Positions 1 to 6,538 of a stretch of 8,121 bases of DNA are shown here, piece after piece. Below the pieces are notes generated by a model. The model was not told the DNA's origin. It worked only from the letters and a program-made list of their open reading frames with translations, and did not search any database. The stretch spans positions 27,181 through 35,301 of the forward strand of contig DAYW01000010.1 in assembly GCA_002507085.1 (NCBI GenBank), read 5' to 3'. Origin of the DNA: an archaeon UBA168. Its GTDB lineage: Archaea; Thermoproteota; Thermoprotei_A; Marsarchaeales; UBA168. The translations under genes were made by a program, and so were the position numbers. How positions within the stretch are numbered: the stretch's first letter is position 1; the number at the start of each line of letters is the position of its first letter.

Positions 1-414
1 GGAGAGAGAGTGTGCTCAGTGGAGCTAAGGCCCGGCGATGGAGGAAAGCTAGTCAAGGCTTCGGGCGAGTACGCCATAGTGTCTGGTCACAGCCCGACAT
101 CTGTGAGCTTGATACTCCCCTCAAAGAAGGTCAAGGTACTTCCCTCAGAGTGCAGAGCCATGGTGGGAGTAGTGGCAGGAGGCGGAAGGGCAATGGCGCC
201 AATGCTCAAGGCTGGAGTCGCGTATCACCTCAACAAGAGAAAAGCCAGGAAGTGGCCAAAGGTGAGAGGAGTGGCCATGAACGCCGTGTCTCATCCACAC
301 GGAGGAGGAGGACATCAATCAGTCAGCAGGCCATCGACCGTTGCTAGGAACACGCCTCCTGGAAGAAAGGTGGGGCACGTGGCTGCAAGGAGGACTGGCA
401 TTAGAAAACGCTAA
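1..414 (+). CDS. rpl2: Large ribosomal subunit protein uL2 (L2), 5'-truncated
   Basis: This is the C-terminal 137 residues of ribosomal protein uL2; the frame is open to the window edge, so the start lies outside. uL2 binds 23S rRNA near the peptidyl transferase centre and supports subunit joining. Visible family signatures are the RPGDGGK segment near the beginning, a VAGGGR segment, the GVAMNAVSHPHGGGGHQ loop that approaches the catalytic centre, and a basic tail with PPGRKVG and AARRTG typical of archaea. In most L2 proteins the residue before the first His of the HPHGGG loop is Asp; here it is Ser (codon 289-291). rps19 follows 23 nt after the stop, the standard archaeal order, so the two genes are probably co-transcribed. 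An internal GTG at 10 lies in the same frame but falls inside the conserved core, so it is not the true start. Confidence 0.97.
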   Translation, partial: GERVCSVELRPGDGGKLVKASGEYAIVSGHSPTSVSLILPSKKVKVLPSECRAMVGVVAGGGRAMAPMLKAGVAYHLNKRKARKWPKVRGVAMNAVSHPHGGGGHQSVSRPSTVARNTPPGRKVGHVAARRTGIRKR

Positions 415-437
415 AATGGGTGAGGCGATCTATAACT

Positions 438-827
438 ATGTCTACCGTGTTTCGCTATCGCGGCTACACGCTTGAACAACTTCAAGCCATGAACGTGAGC
501 GACCTTGCAGCCCTACTTAAAAGCAGGGAGAGGAGGTTCCTGCTCAGAAATTACCGCACATACTATCCCCACATAATGAAGCAAATAGAGAAGAAGAAGG
601 GGGTTGATAAGCCCATAAAGACTCACCTGAGAGAGCTCGTCATACTGCCCCAGATGGTAGACCTCACCTTTGCCGTTTACAACGGCAAGGAGTTCGTTCC
701 GGTGAAGGTAACGCCGGAAATGATAGGCCATAGGTTGGGCGAGTTCTCCATAACGTGCAAGAGAGTTATACACGGGGAGCCAGGGCTTAAGGCAACGCGT
801 TCGAGCTTCGCCGTACCTCTTAAGTGA
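438..827 (+). CDS. rps19: Small ribosomal subunit protein uS19 (S19)
   Basis: This 129-residue protein is uS19, which sits in the head of the 30S subunit next to uS13 and contacts the large subunit. Family marks are the N-terminal FRYRGYTLEQL, the KTHLRELVILPQMV segment, FAVYNGKEFVPV, PEMIGHRLGEFS, and the C-terminal HGEPGLKATRSS, all in the archaeal form. I chose the ATG at 438 because it gives the usual archaeal N-terminus and follows a Shine-Dalgarno-like GAGGCGATC at 422-430. An in-frame GTG at 420 would add six residues (MRRSIT) and would swallow that site. The gene follows rpl2 by 23 nt. In archaeal S10-type operons rpl22 and rps3 normally come next; here a T-rich tract and convergent genes follow, so the cluster is broken at this point. 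Confidence 0.96.
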   Translation: MSTVFRYRGYTLEQLQAMNVSDLAALLKSRERRFLLRNYRTYYPHIMKQIEKKKGVDKPIKTHLRELVILPQMVDLTFAVYNGKEFVPVKVTPEMIGHRLGEFSITCKRVIHGEPGLKATRSSFAVPLK

Positions 828-1024
828 TGTTTTTAGCTTTGCCAATGGAAGTCAGGACTGGAAATCCCCTTCCATGGGAATAATCCACAGGGCTTTCTCT
901 TTCTAGCTGGGAGCGTGGCGATCGGGATAACCAATCGAGCAAGACCATGCGGTCAAGGCTCATGCGGAGGCCGCCGCCTTCATAGCCCTTGCCCAACGGC
1001 CAGCAACGGCCTGAAGGTGGGACC
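828..1024. other. Convergent intergenic spacer, no confident gene
   Basis: These 197 nt separate the 3' ends of rps19 (+) and the ThrRS editing gene (-), much longer than the other gaps between neighbouring protein genes except 6560-6798. I see no tRNA, SRP RNA or RNase P RNA signature. A 47-codon minus-strand ORF (ATG at 963 to TAA at 820) runs across it and overlaps the end of rps19, but it matches no family I recognise and has no clear ribosome binding site. The spacer could hold a small RNA or the remains of a gene; nothing decisive is visible. Confidence 0.4.
829..840 (+). terminator. T-rich terminator-like tract after rps19
   Basis: Two bases after the rps19 stop lies GTTTTTAGCTTT, a run of five T and then three T. 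Archaeal RNA polymerase commonly terminates at such U-rich tracts without a strong hairpin. Its position, with no further plus-strand gene until 2387, supports it as the end of the ribosomal protein transcript. A weak inverted repeat follows (ATGGAA at 845-850 against TTCCAT at 870-875), which could fold in read-through RNA. Confidence 0.5.
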
Positions 1025-1486
1025 TCACCACGGGATCAAGGGATCGATCGCCGAAGAGGAAAGCCAAGAAACTGGGGCTCGCAGCCTTATTCCCCTTTCG
1101 GCAATGGCATGGGGCATGGTCTCTATGGAAAAGCTCTTTGTCCAGCCAAAGGGAGCCTTATGCACTTTAAAGCCTTTTTCGGACAGGGCCTTGGCCACCA
1201 GCGACAAAAGTTTGACGGCTTGTCCGGCTTCAAGCGGTTCCTCAGTTAGGTGCACAAAGGGGTAAACCACGAACTCGCTTTCCTTTACCTGAGCGGCGTC
1301 CTTCGCGAGAAGATCCACGAGGGAGAAGGCCTTGCCTTCACCGTCCCCTTGCTCAAAAGACACGAAAAGAACAAGACACCTTCCATAGGAGATCTTTTGG
1401 CCCTTCGCGGCTAGCTCTGCTTCTTCTATTTCCTTCTGCACGGGAACGTAAGAGAACTTTTTCGCGTGTATAAGCAGGGCCCTCAA
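1025..1486 (-). CDS. Stand-alone archaeal threonyl-tRNA synthetase editing domain (ThrRS-ed)
   Basis: This 153-residue protein matches the N-terminal editing domain of archaeal threonyl-tRNA synthetase, a D-aminoacyl-tRNA deacylase fold that hydrolyses Ser-tRNA(Thr). Family segments are LLIHAKKFSYVP (4-15), LVLFVSFEQGD (38-48), VYPFVHLTEE (74-83) and KAPFGWTKSF (110-119). His79, Lys117 and Glu130 fall where the Pyrococcus domain has its key His, Lys and Glu (H83, K121 and E134 there, from memory). The protein stops about 20 residues after that Glu, so neither a catalytic nor an anticodon-binding domain follows. In crenarchaea, editing is often supplied by a separate protein, but those I recall also carry an anticodon-binding domain; this one appears to be the editing module alone. 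The start is a TTG overlapping the upstream gene's TGA (TTGA), which implies translational coupling. It probably acts in trans with a ThrRS encoded elsewhere. Confidence 0.88.
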   Translation of the reverse strand: MRALLIHAKKFSYVPVQKEIEEAELAAKGQKISYGRCLVLFVSFEQGDGEGKAFSLVDLLAKDAAQVKESEFVVYPFVHLTEEPLEAGQAVKLLSLVAKALSEKGFKVHKAPFGWTKSFSIETMPHAIAERGIRLRAPVSWLSSSAIDPLIPW

Positions 1487-2298
1487 CCTATCTTTTCACC
1501 TATCTCGCTTCTGTAATACGATAAGATCTCGTTCACTTCTTCAAGGTCAATGCGCTTGTAGTCGAAGTTGTACTCCCGCAGCTTGGCCAGTGCAGCGCCC
1601 GTTATGGAGGGGGCCGCAAGTATACCCCGAACCCCTTCTCCATCGCTTACGTGCCTTCTCACCGACGCAATGTACCGGCTCAACTCCGCGACGTTTCTGC
1701 CGTTTGCCTGCTTCTTCGTAAGCAGCACAACGGTTTTCAACCCCTTGGAGTCTACACCAATTAGGTCCACGAAACCAGATTTCAACTCGTCGTTTGACGG
1801 GAGCGGTTTAAAGCCCATCTCTATGAGCTCTGGCTTGAGAAGAACGGCCGTCAGCAGCTCTCCATCGCCCGGCTCAAGCAGCATCGTTCCATCAACCAAG
1901 TTCGTGCTTATGACCGCGTAAATGCGATCAAAGTCAAACTCAAGCGAGTGAAGCCTTTCAAGTATACCCCTACTGGCTTCCGCTTCCGATTCGTTGACCT
2001 CCTCCTTCTCAGCCACGATCGAGAGCTTTTCCCCGCATAAGGGCTTAACCGAATCGCACGCCTCCCATGAAACCACTGCCTCGGTGGAGAAGCTATCCCT
2101 ATGCACCATAAGAGACCAATCGCTTTTAACTAGCAACATCCTCTCGCCGTTAGGCAAATAGGGTTGACCATCGCGGCGGATGGAAAAGCTCCCTATGACC
2201 ACAAGCGAGCGCCTGTAAAGCAGAGATTTCTTTATTTCTTCACATGCCTTGCTAGGGTCCGGCTCGTAAAGAAGCTCAACCGGCTTCCTGCTAGGCAT
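1483..2298 (-). CDS. nucS: NucS/EndoMS-family protein lacking the catalytic Glu and Lys
   Basis: This 271-residue protein aligns along its length with NucS/EndoMS, the archaeal and actinobacterial mismatch endonuclease. The N-terminal DNA-binding domain shows GERMLLVKSDWSLMVHRD (51-68) and a Trp (78) where the family has its PVNW motif. The C-terminal RecB-like nuclease domain shows a GFKPL segment (162-166), GFVDLIGVDSKG (175-186) and VRGILAAPSITG (223-234). The catalytic Asp is present (Asp178), but an ungapped alignment with the family's VVxExKRR strand puts Leu192 and Thr194 at the catalytic Glu and Lys. The following QLK motif has become Glu205-Leu-Ser. DNA cleavage is therefore unlikely, although the fold looks kept. 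I see no clear C-terminal PCNA-binding motif. The ATG at 2298 lies about 26 nt from a TATA-like box, fitting a leaderless mRNA. It is the first gene of a two-gene operon with the ThrRS editing domain. Confidence 0.85.
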   Translation of the reverse strand: MPSRKPVELLYEPDPSKACEEIKKSLLYRRSLVVIGSFSIRRDGQPYLPNGERMLLVKSDWSLMVHRDSFSTEAVVSWEACDSVKPLCGEKLSIVAEKEEVNESEAEASRGILERLHSLEFDFDRIYAVISTNLVDGTMLLEPGDGELLTAVLLKPELIEMGFKPLPSNDELKSGFVDLIGVDSKGLKTVVLLTKKQANGRNVAELSRYIASVRRHVSDGEGVRGILAAPSITGAALAKLREYNFDYKRIDLEEVNEILSYYRSEIGEKIG

Positions 2299-2320
2299 TT
2301 TGTTACAGCCTGCTTGCCCG

Positions 2321-2330
2321 CATAAAAGCT
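2321..2330 (-). promoter_or_regulatory. TATA-like box for the nucS-like operon
   Basis: Read on the minus strand this is AGCTTTTATG. The TTTTAT core is centred about 26 nt before the ATG at 2298, the usual archaeal TATA-to-start-site distance, so the transcript would begin at or next to the start codon (leaderless). It lies in the 88-nt divergent region shared with rtcB. Confidence 0.6.
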
Positions 2331-2360
2331 AAGCGCTGAAGGTTCTTGAGCATCCTCAGG

Positions 2361-2369
2361 TTTTTAAAC
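2361..2369 (+). promoter_or_regulatory. TATA-like box for rtcB-archease
   Basis: TTTTTAAAC is the most A+T-rich site upstream of rtcB. Its centre lies about 22 nt before the ATG at 2387, slightly closer than the usual 25-27 nt, so the mRNA would be leaderless or start within a few bases of the ATG. It stands about 40 nt from the divergent nucS box, so the two promoters could influence each other. Confidence 0.5.
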
Positions 2370-2386
2370 GATCAGCGGCTAAACTT

Positions 2387-3832
2387 ATGGCAAGCAGACT
2401 GCTGAAGAAGATATCAAACAACGTTTGGGAGGTGCCCGCCGACGCCGTACAGGGGATGAGGGTACCAGCGAGGTTTTACTCTTCGGACAAGCTCATCGCT
2501 GACCTTGACGAGAAGGCCATAGAGCAGGCCGTAAACGTGGCAACCCTGCCCGGCATAAAGAAGTACTCCATAGCCATGCCTGACGCGCATTGGGGGTACG
2601 GGTTTCCAATAGGTGGGGTTGCGGCCTTTGACCCGGATGAGAACGGGATAATCACCGTTGGCGGTATAGGCTTTGATGTAAACTGCGGCGTTAGGCTAAT
2701 AGCCACAAACCTCGATGAAGAGGACGTAAGACCGAAGATAAGGCAGGTCATGGATTCCCTATTTGAGGGAGTCCCGGCTGGACTCGGCTCAGAAGGGCTG
2801 CACCTATCGCAGTCAGAGCTCAACGAGGTCATGGTGGAGGGGGCCCGCTGGGTCGTAAGGAAGGGATATGGCTGGGAAAGGGACCTGAATCACATCGAGG
2901 AGGGCGGCATGATCGAGGGCGCCGACCCTAGCAACGTGAGTAAGAGGGCCAAGGAAAGGGAGGCAAACCAGATAGGGAGCCTAGGATCGGGCAATCACTA
3001 CCTCGAAGTGCAGGTAGTGGATGAGGTATATGATGAAGACGCAGCCAAAGCTTATGGCATCAGAAAAGGCCAGGTGGTAATAATGGTGCACACGGGTTCC
3101 AGGGCCATGGGCCACCAGATAGGAATGGACTACATCGAGGAAATGGCCCCCGCGATGAAGAAGTACGGCATTCAGGTTAAAGACAAGGAGCTCGTGAGCG
3201 TGCCCTTCAACTCCCCTGAAGGCAGAAAGTACTTCTCGGCGATGAACGTTGCAATGAACATAGCTTGGGCAAACCGCGAGATGATCACTTACTATGCCCG
3301 CCAAGCCTTCGCCAAGGCGTTTTCATCCTCTCCCGAGTCGCTGGGCATGGAGCTCGTATACGATGTGGGCCACAACACTGGAAAGCTGGAGCTTCACGAG
3401 GTAGATGGAAAGACCAAGAAGCTTGTAGTCCACAGGAAGGGATCAACCCGCGCGCTCGGCCCAGGCAGGCCAGAGCTCCCACCTGAGTACAGGGAAGCTG
3501 GTCAGCCCGTGCTCATAGGCGGAAGCATGGGCACCTTTTCATATGTGCTCAAGGGAACAACGAAGGGCATGGAGGAAACCTTCGGATCCGCTGTGCATGG
3601 AGCCGGCAGGAAAATGAGCAGAACTCAGGCAAAAAAAGAATACAGAGGAGAGGAGCTGGCAAAGGAGCTCGAGAGAAGGGGAATGCTGATAAGGGGTCAC
3701 TCATGGTCGGGCCTCGCGGAGGAGGCCCCAGACGCATATAAGGACGTAACTGACGTGGTGGCGGCAATACACGATGCCGGCATAGCCCTAATGGTAGCGA
3801 AGCTCAGACCCCTCGGCACCGTGAAGGGATGA
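2387..3832 (+). CDS. rtcB: tRNA-splicing ligase RtcB (3'-phosphate/5'-OH RNA ligase)
   Basis: At 481 residues this is a full-length archaeal RtcB, which joins RNA 2',3'-cyclic phosphate or 3'-phosphate ends to 5'-OH ends using GTP and Mn2+, chiefly tRNA exon halves. All hallmark residues are visible: Asp97 and Cys100 in GFDVNCGVR, His204 in GSGNHYLEV, His235 in VHTGSRAMGHQ, His329 in DVGHN, and His404 in HGAGRKMSR, the residue guanylylated in the reaction. The MPDAHWGYGFPIGGVAA segment (64-80) is also typical. There is no intein, although archaeal rtcB genes often carry one. The ATG at 2387 gives the conserved LLKKISNNVWEVP N-terminus. The stop codon overlaps the archease ATG, and archease is the protein that helps guanylylate RtcB, so the function is well supported. 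Confidence 0.98.
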   Translation: MASRLLKKISNNVWEVPADAVQGMRVPARFYSSDKLIADLDEKAIEQAVNVATLPGIKKYSIAMPDAHWGYGFPIGGVAAFDPDENGIITVGGIGFDVNCGVRLIATNLDEEDVRPKIRQVMDSLFEGVPAGLGSEGLHLSQSELNEVMVEGARWVVRKGYGWERDLNHIEEGGMIEGADPSNVSKRAKEREANQIGSLGSGNHYLEVQVVDEVYDEDAAKAYGIRKGQVVIMVHTGSRAMGHQIGMDYIEEMAPAMKKYGIQVKDKELVSVPFNSPEGRKYFSAMNVAMNIAWANREMITYYARQAFAKAFSSSPESLGMELVYDVGHNTGKLELHEVDGKTKKLVVHRKGSTRALGPGRPELPPEYREAGQPVLIGGSMGTFSYVLKGTTKGMEETFGSAVHGAGRKMSRTQAKKEYRGEELAKELERRGMLIRGHSWSGLAEEAPDAYKDVTDVVAAIHDAGIALMVAKLRPLGTVKG

Positions 3833-4245
3833 ACATGAAGTACGAGGTTTACCCACACACCGCTGATGCGGGAGTAAGGGGCATAGGAGATACCGTCAGC
3901 GAGGCCTTCGAGGGGGCCGCCATGGCCACGTTTTCGATCATGGCAGATATAGAGAGAGTGAAGCCAGAAACCGCGATCAGCGTCGAGCTCTCGGCAGGCT
4001 CTCTTGAAGATCTATTGGTCAAGTGGTTAAACGAGCTCATATCCCTTTCATCGCTAAAGGGAATTGTGTTTTCAAAATTCGAGGTCGATGTAGATGAGGG
4101 GAAGGTCAGCCTTAAGGCCACAGCCTGGGGTCAGAGCATGAAGGACGTACCTCTGCAAGAGGAGGTGAAAGCGGCTACGTACGCAGACCTAAAGGTCGAG
4201 AAAACCGGTGACCGGTGGGTCGCCCAGTGCATAGTTGACGTATAG
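3829..4245 (+). CDS. Archease, RtcB activator
   Basis: This 138-residue protein is archease, a small metal-binding cofactor that speeds RtcB guanylylation and allows multiple turnovers. Family marks are YPHTADAGVRG near the N-terminus with a metal-ligand Asp (Asp13), LEDLLVKWLNELI in the middle, a VKAATYADLKVE segment, and a terminal acidic IVDV. The ATG overlaps the rtcB stop as ATGA, so the two are translationally coupled. A second ATG at 3835 would shorten the protein by two residues and cannot be excluded. Its stop lies 4 nt from the stop of the convergent mtnA, so the two transcripts must overlap at their 3' ends unless they stop inside the coding sequence. Confidence 0.96.
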   Translation: MNMKYEVYPHTADAGVRGIGDTVSEAFEGAAMATFSIMADIERVKPETAISVELSAGSLEDLLVKWLNELISLSSLKGIVFSKFEVDVDEGKVSLKATAWGQSMKDVPLQEEVKAATYADLKVEKTGDRWVAQCIVDV

Positions 4246-4249
4246 GTTT

Positions 4250-5284
4250 CTACGCGGACTTCAGCGATTTCAGGCTCTTTTCGTAGGGAGGCCATGCAAT
4301 TCCTTTTTCGGTGATTATCGCGGTTATGTTTTCTGGGGGCGTCACGTCGAAGACCGGATTGTAAACGTTGCTTCCAGCCGTGCTGATCGGCACGCCCCTG
4401 ATGTAGGTTACCTCATCCGGCGACCTCTCCTCCACCTTTATCTCCTTTGCGCCCAGCTGTACCGTTGAGAGGGGGGCCACAACGTAGAAGGGTATGCCGA
4501 AATACTTTGAGATCACCGAGAGAGAAAAGGTACCTATCTTGTTTGCAGTGGAGCCGTCCTCTACTATCCTGTCCGCTCCCACAAACACCGAACGGACCCC
4601 CTTTCTCTGAATCGCTATGGCGCTTGCCCCATCAACGATGAGCGTGAATGGTATTCCCTCCTTTTGAAGCTCGTAGACCGTCAGCCTGCTTCCCTGAAGC
4701 CAAGGCCTCGTCTCCAGCGCCACGACGTGGATTTTTTTGCCTTCCCTCCAAGCAGTCTTTATAACGCCAAGAGCGGTTCCAAGGTAGCCAACGGCAAGAG
4801 CGCCGGTGTTGCATATGGTCATGACGACGTCTCCGTCGTTTATCAGCGACGCCCCTACCTTTCCCATGTCTATGGCGGCCTGCTTGTTCTCCTCATCTAT
4901 GCGCTTTGCCTCAAGCTCCGCGGCGAGCGCAGGATCCCTGCCGGCCTCGGCGGCAGCCCTGCTGGCAGAAAGCACCCTGTTCACGGCGTAAAACAGGTTA
5001 TAGGCCGTGGGCCTGGATGACAACAAGACTTCGATCCCTGCCTTCGCGCCCTCCACTCCCTGCCCCCTACCTACAGACTTAGCTATCTCCATGCAGGCAC
5101 CGTAGGCTGCCGTGACGCCTATGGCAGGTGCCCCCCTTACCACCATGTCCTTTATGGCCTGCGCCGTTTCCCTCGCGTCGTGGCACTTTATCCAAGTTTC
5201 CTGGAAGGGAAGAACCCTCTGGTCCAAAAGCGACAGCTCTCCCCCTTCATAAACTATCGGGATGACTTCGCTCAACTTCTCCAA
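4250..5284 (-). CDS. mtnA: S-methyl-5-thioribose-1-phosphate isomerase (MtnA; eIF2B alpha/beta/delta-like)
   Basis: This 344-residue protein converts methylthioribose 1-phosphate to methylthioribulose 1-phosphate in methionine salvage. Signatures are VVRGAPAIG (48-56), RPTAYNL (91-97), CNTGALAVGYLGTALGVI (158-175) with the active-site Cys158, ETRPWLQGSRLT (191-202), GADRIVEDGSTANKIGT (236-252) with the active-site Asp238, and YNPVFDVTPP (308-317) near the end. The two active-site residues match Cys160 and Asp240 of the Bacillus enzyme. The related ribose-1,5-bisphosphate isomerases are the main alternative, but the ETRPWLQG and FDVTP segments favour MtnA. The start is TTG; an in-frame TAG nine bases upstream rules out a longer form, and no Shine-Dalgarno is obvious. 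It is the last gene of the psmB-translin-mtnA operon, 17 nt after the translin stop. Confidence 0.93.
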   Translation of the reverse strand: MEKLSEVIPIVYEGGELSLLDQRVLPFQETWIKCHDARETAQAIKDMVVRGAPAIGVTAAYGACMEIAKSVGRGQGVEGAKAGIEVLLSSRPTAYNLFYAVNRVLSASRAAAEAGRDPALAAELEAKRIDEENKQAAIDMGKVGASLINDGDVVMTICNTGALAVGYLGTALGVIKTAWREGKKIHVVALETRPWLQGSRLTVYELQKEGIPFTLIVDGASAIAIQRKGVRSVFVGADRIVEDGSTANKIGTFSLSVISKYFGIPFYVVAPLSTVQLGAKEIKVEERSPDEVTYIRGVPISTAGSNVYNPVFDVTPPENITAIITEKGIAWPPYEKSLKSLKSA

Positions 5285-5301
5285 AGAACACTAGCAGTCA
5301 A

Positions 5302-5901
5302 TTAAGTGCCTTTCTCTCGCTTATAGTAAAGCTTGGCGTTTGCAAGGACCATCCTGGCGTCTTCCAGCAGCGCCCTGTCAACGTCAAGCTTCCTCTTTAG
5401 TCCGCGCACGACCGACCGAGGGTACTCGAACCGCAGCAGCGCGTCAAATAGCTCCTGCATCCACGCGAAGAGCTTCGTAGCCTCATCGTATTTTCCCTCG
5501 ATTACCTGATTAACAAGTGACCTCTTGAGTTCGCCTATGAGATCGGCCAGCCCCAGCGCAAAGGATTCCTCGTCATAGAATTCGGAGGGATCCGGAAGCT
5601 GCCCCTGGCGAATCAATGCGTAAAAGCACCTGGCCTCGGCGTACTCAGAAAAAGCCGACTGCTCATCGCTCGAGTTAAGCTCAGGCCAAGCCCTCACCTC
5701 TTGCATCAGCTTGAAGTGAAGGCTCGTCGCCTCGCTCAGCAGCTGATCAACCATCTCGGAGCGCCTGTGGAGGTTGGAGACCAGCAGGCCGCATCTCTTT
5801 ATGAGCTCGTAGGATAAATCGCTGAGCTCGCGCCTCTTGTTCTCCTTTTCCTCCAGCTTGCGCTCCATGGACGCAAGCCATTCCTCTTTGAGAATGCCCA
5901 T
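5302..5901 (-). CDS. Translin/Trax-family RNase
   Basis: This 199-residue, mostly helical protein belongs to the translin family. It shows RRSEMVDQLLSEATSLHF (46-63), SEYAEARCFYALIRQGQLP (85-103), GLADLIGELKRS (117-128) and a C-terminal segment beginning FEYPRSVVRGLKRKLDVDRA. Eukaryotic translin and Trax form C3PO, a single-strand RNase that removes siRNA passenger strands and processes tRNA fragments. The Trax-type catalytic acids appear conserved: Glu86 and Glu89 in EYAEA and Asp120 in GLAD, so it probably cleaves single-stranded RNA. Archaeal homologues assemble as hollow homo-oligomers. The first 45 residues are charged and probably a coiled helix. The ATG at 5901 lies 10 nt after the psmB stop, preceded by a purine-rich GGTAAGAGAG, so it is in an operon with the proteasome subunit. 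A functional link to the proteasome is inference only. Confidence 0.88.
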   Translation of the reverse strand: MGILKEEWLASMERKLEEKENKRRELSDLSYELIKRCGLLVSNLHRRSEMVDQLLSEATSLHFKLMQEVRAWPELNSSDEQSAFSEYAEARCFYALIRQGQLPDPSEFYDEESFALGLADLIGELKRSLVNQVIEGKYDEATKLFAWMQELFDALLRFEYPRSVVRGLKRKLDVDRALLEDARMVLANAKLYYKREKGT

Positions 5902-5911
5902 CTCTCTTACC

Positions 5912-6538
5912 CTAAGATCGTGAAGGAGCTATCTGCTCTTTTACCGAAAACTGCTTCAGCTCAGTGGCCGTCTCCGTGATGGTAAGCACGTCAATCCCGT
6001 CGCCGCTGGTGATGTCCCTCGCTATAGCGGCCCTTATGGCCTTAACGGCAAGCGCTTCAGCCTCTTCCTTACTCATGTCCTTCTTGTACTCCTGATCCAA
6101 CACGCCAGTGGAAACAGGCGACCCATTCCCAACTCCGGCGTAGTAGTCCTCCAGTATGGAGCCTATCGCATCCATCACGTATAGGTGGGGTCCGCTCTCG
6201 TCTATCCCCGCTATGAGTATCTCGGTGTAGTAAGGAAACATGCGAGCGGCATAAAGTATGTTTGCGAGGAGCTTTGCTGCCCCCTTGACGCTTATGCTCC
6301 TGTTGTTCTGAAGCTCGTAAATCTTTATCTCAGCAGTTATGGACTTGGCCAGCCCTTGCATGTCGCCTACCAAGCCAGCGCACGCCATGCCTATTTTCTT
6401 GTTCAATTGGAACACCTTTCTTCCCGACTTGCTCAACAGAGTGTATCCATATGACACCCTTTTGTCCGCGGCCAGCACTACGCCTCCATTGAAAACTATA
6501 CCAACCGTTGTAGCTCCTATGGGGAGACTTTCTGACAT
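5912..6538 (-). CDS. psmB: Proteasome beta subunit, non-catalytic type (Thr1 replaced by Ala)
   Basis: This is a 20S proteasome beta subunit of 208 residues. The fold is clear: PIGATTVGIV (6-15), VVLAADKRVSYG (20-31), MACAGLVGDMQGL (51-63), a VKGAAKLLANILY helix, and RDITSGDGIDV (174-184). Aligned without gaps at the N-terminus to Thermoplasma beta, the catalytic Thr1 is Ala9 (codon GCT, 6512-6514). Asp17 (Asp25), Lys33 (Lys41), Asp166 (Asp175) and Ser169 (Ser178) are kept, while Ser129 is Asn138. It should therefore build the ring without cutting, like the inactive beta subunit of crenarchaea, with an active beta encoded elsewhere. I chose the ATG at 6538 because it matches the short N-terminus of crenarchaeal homologues; the ATG at 6559 would add seven residues. 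It is the first gene of the psmB-translin-mtnA operon. Confidence 0.93.
   Translation of the reverse strand: MSESLPIGATTVGIVFNGGVVLAADKRVSYGYTLLSKSGRKVFQLNKKIGMACAGLVGDMQGLAKSITAEIKIYELQNNRSISVKGAAKLLANILYAARMFPYYTEILIAGIDESGPHLYVMDAIGSILEDYYAGVGNGSPVSTGVLDQEYKKDMSKEEAEALAVKAIRAAIARDITSGDGIDVLTITETATELKQFSVKEQIAPSRS

Noticed and set aside
820..963. 47-codon minus-strand ORF in the rps19/ThrRS-ed spacer
   Set aside because: It overlaps the end of rps19, has no recognisable family similarity and no evident ribosome binding site; a chance ORF of this size is expected in such DNA.
1052..1068. GAGGAAAG resembles the RNase P RNA CR-I motif on the plus strand
   Set aside because: It is the complement of codons in the ThrRS editing gene, and no partner motifs of RNase P RNA or flanking P1 stem are present.
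915..1265. 116-codon plus-strand ORF across the spacer and ThrRS editing gene
   Set aside because: It is antisense to a well-supported protein gene and its translation looks like no known protein.
1700..1760. Frameshift as the cause of the lost ExK motif in the NucS-like protein
   Set aside because: The alternative frames here give no ExK either, and the conserved residues on both sides stay in one frame with the family's exact spacing, so these are true substitutions.
2387..3832. Intein in rtcB, common in archaea
   Set aside because: The protein aligns continuously at the normal 481-residue length, with no insertion at the catalytic motifs.
4664..5020. Plus-strand ORFs inside mtnA
   Set aside because: They are mirror frames of a clear mtnA coding sequence with both active-site residues in place.
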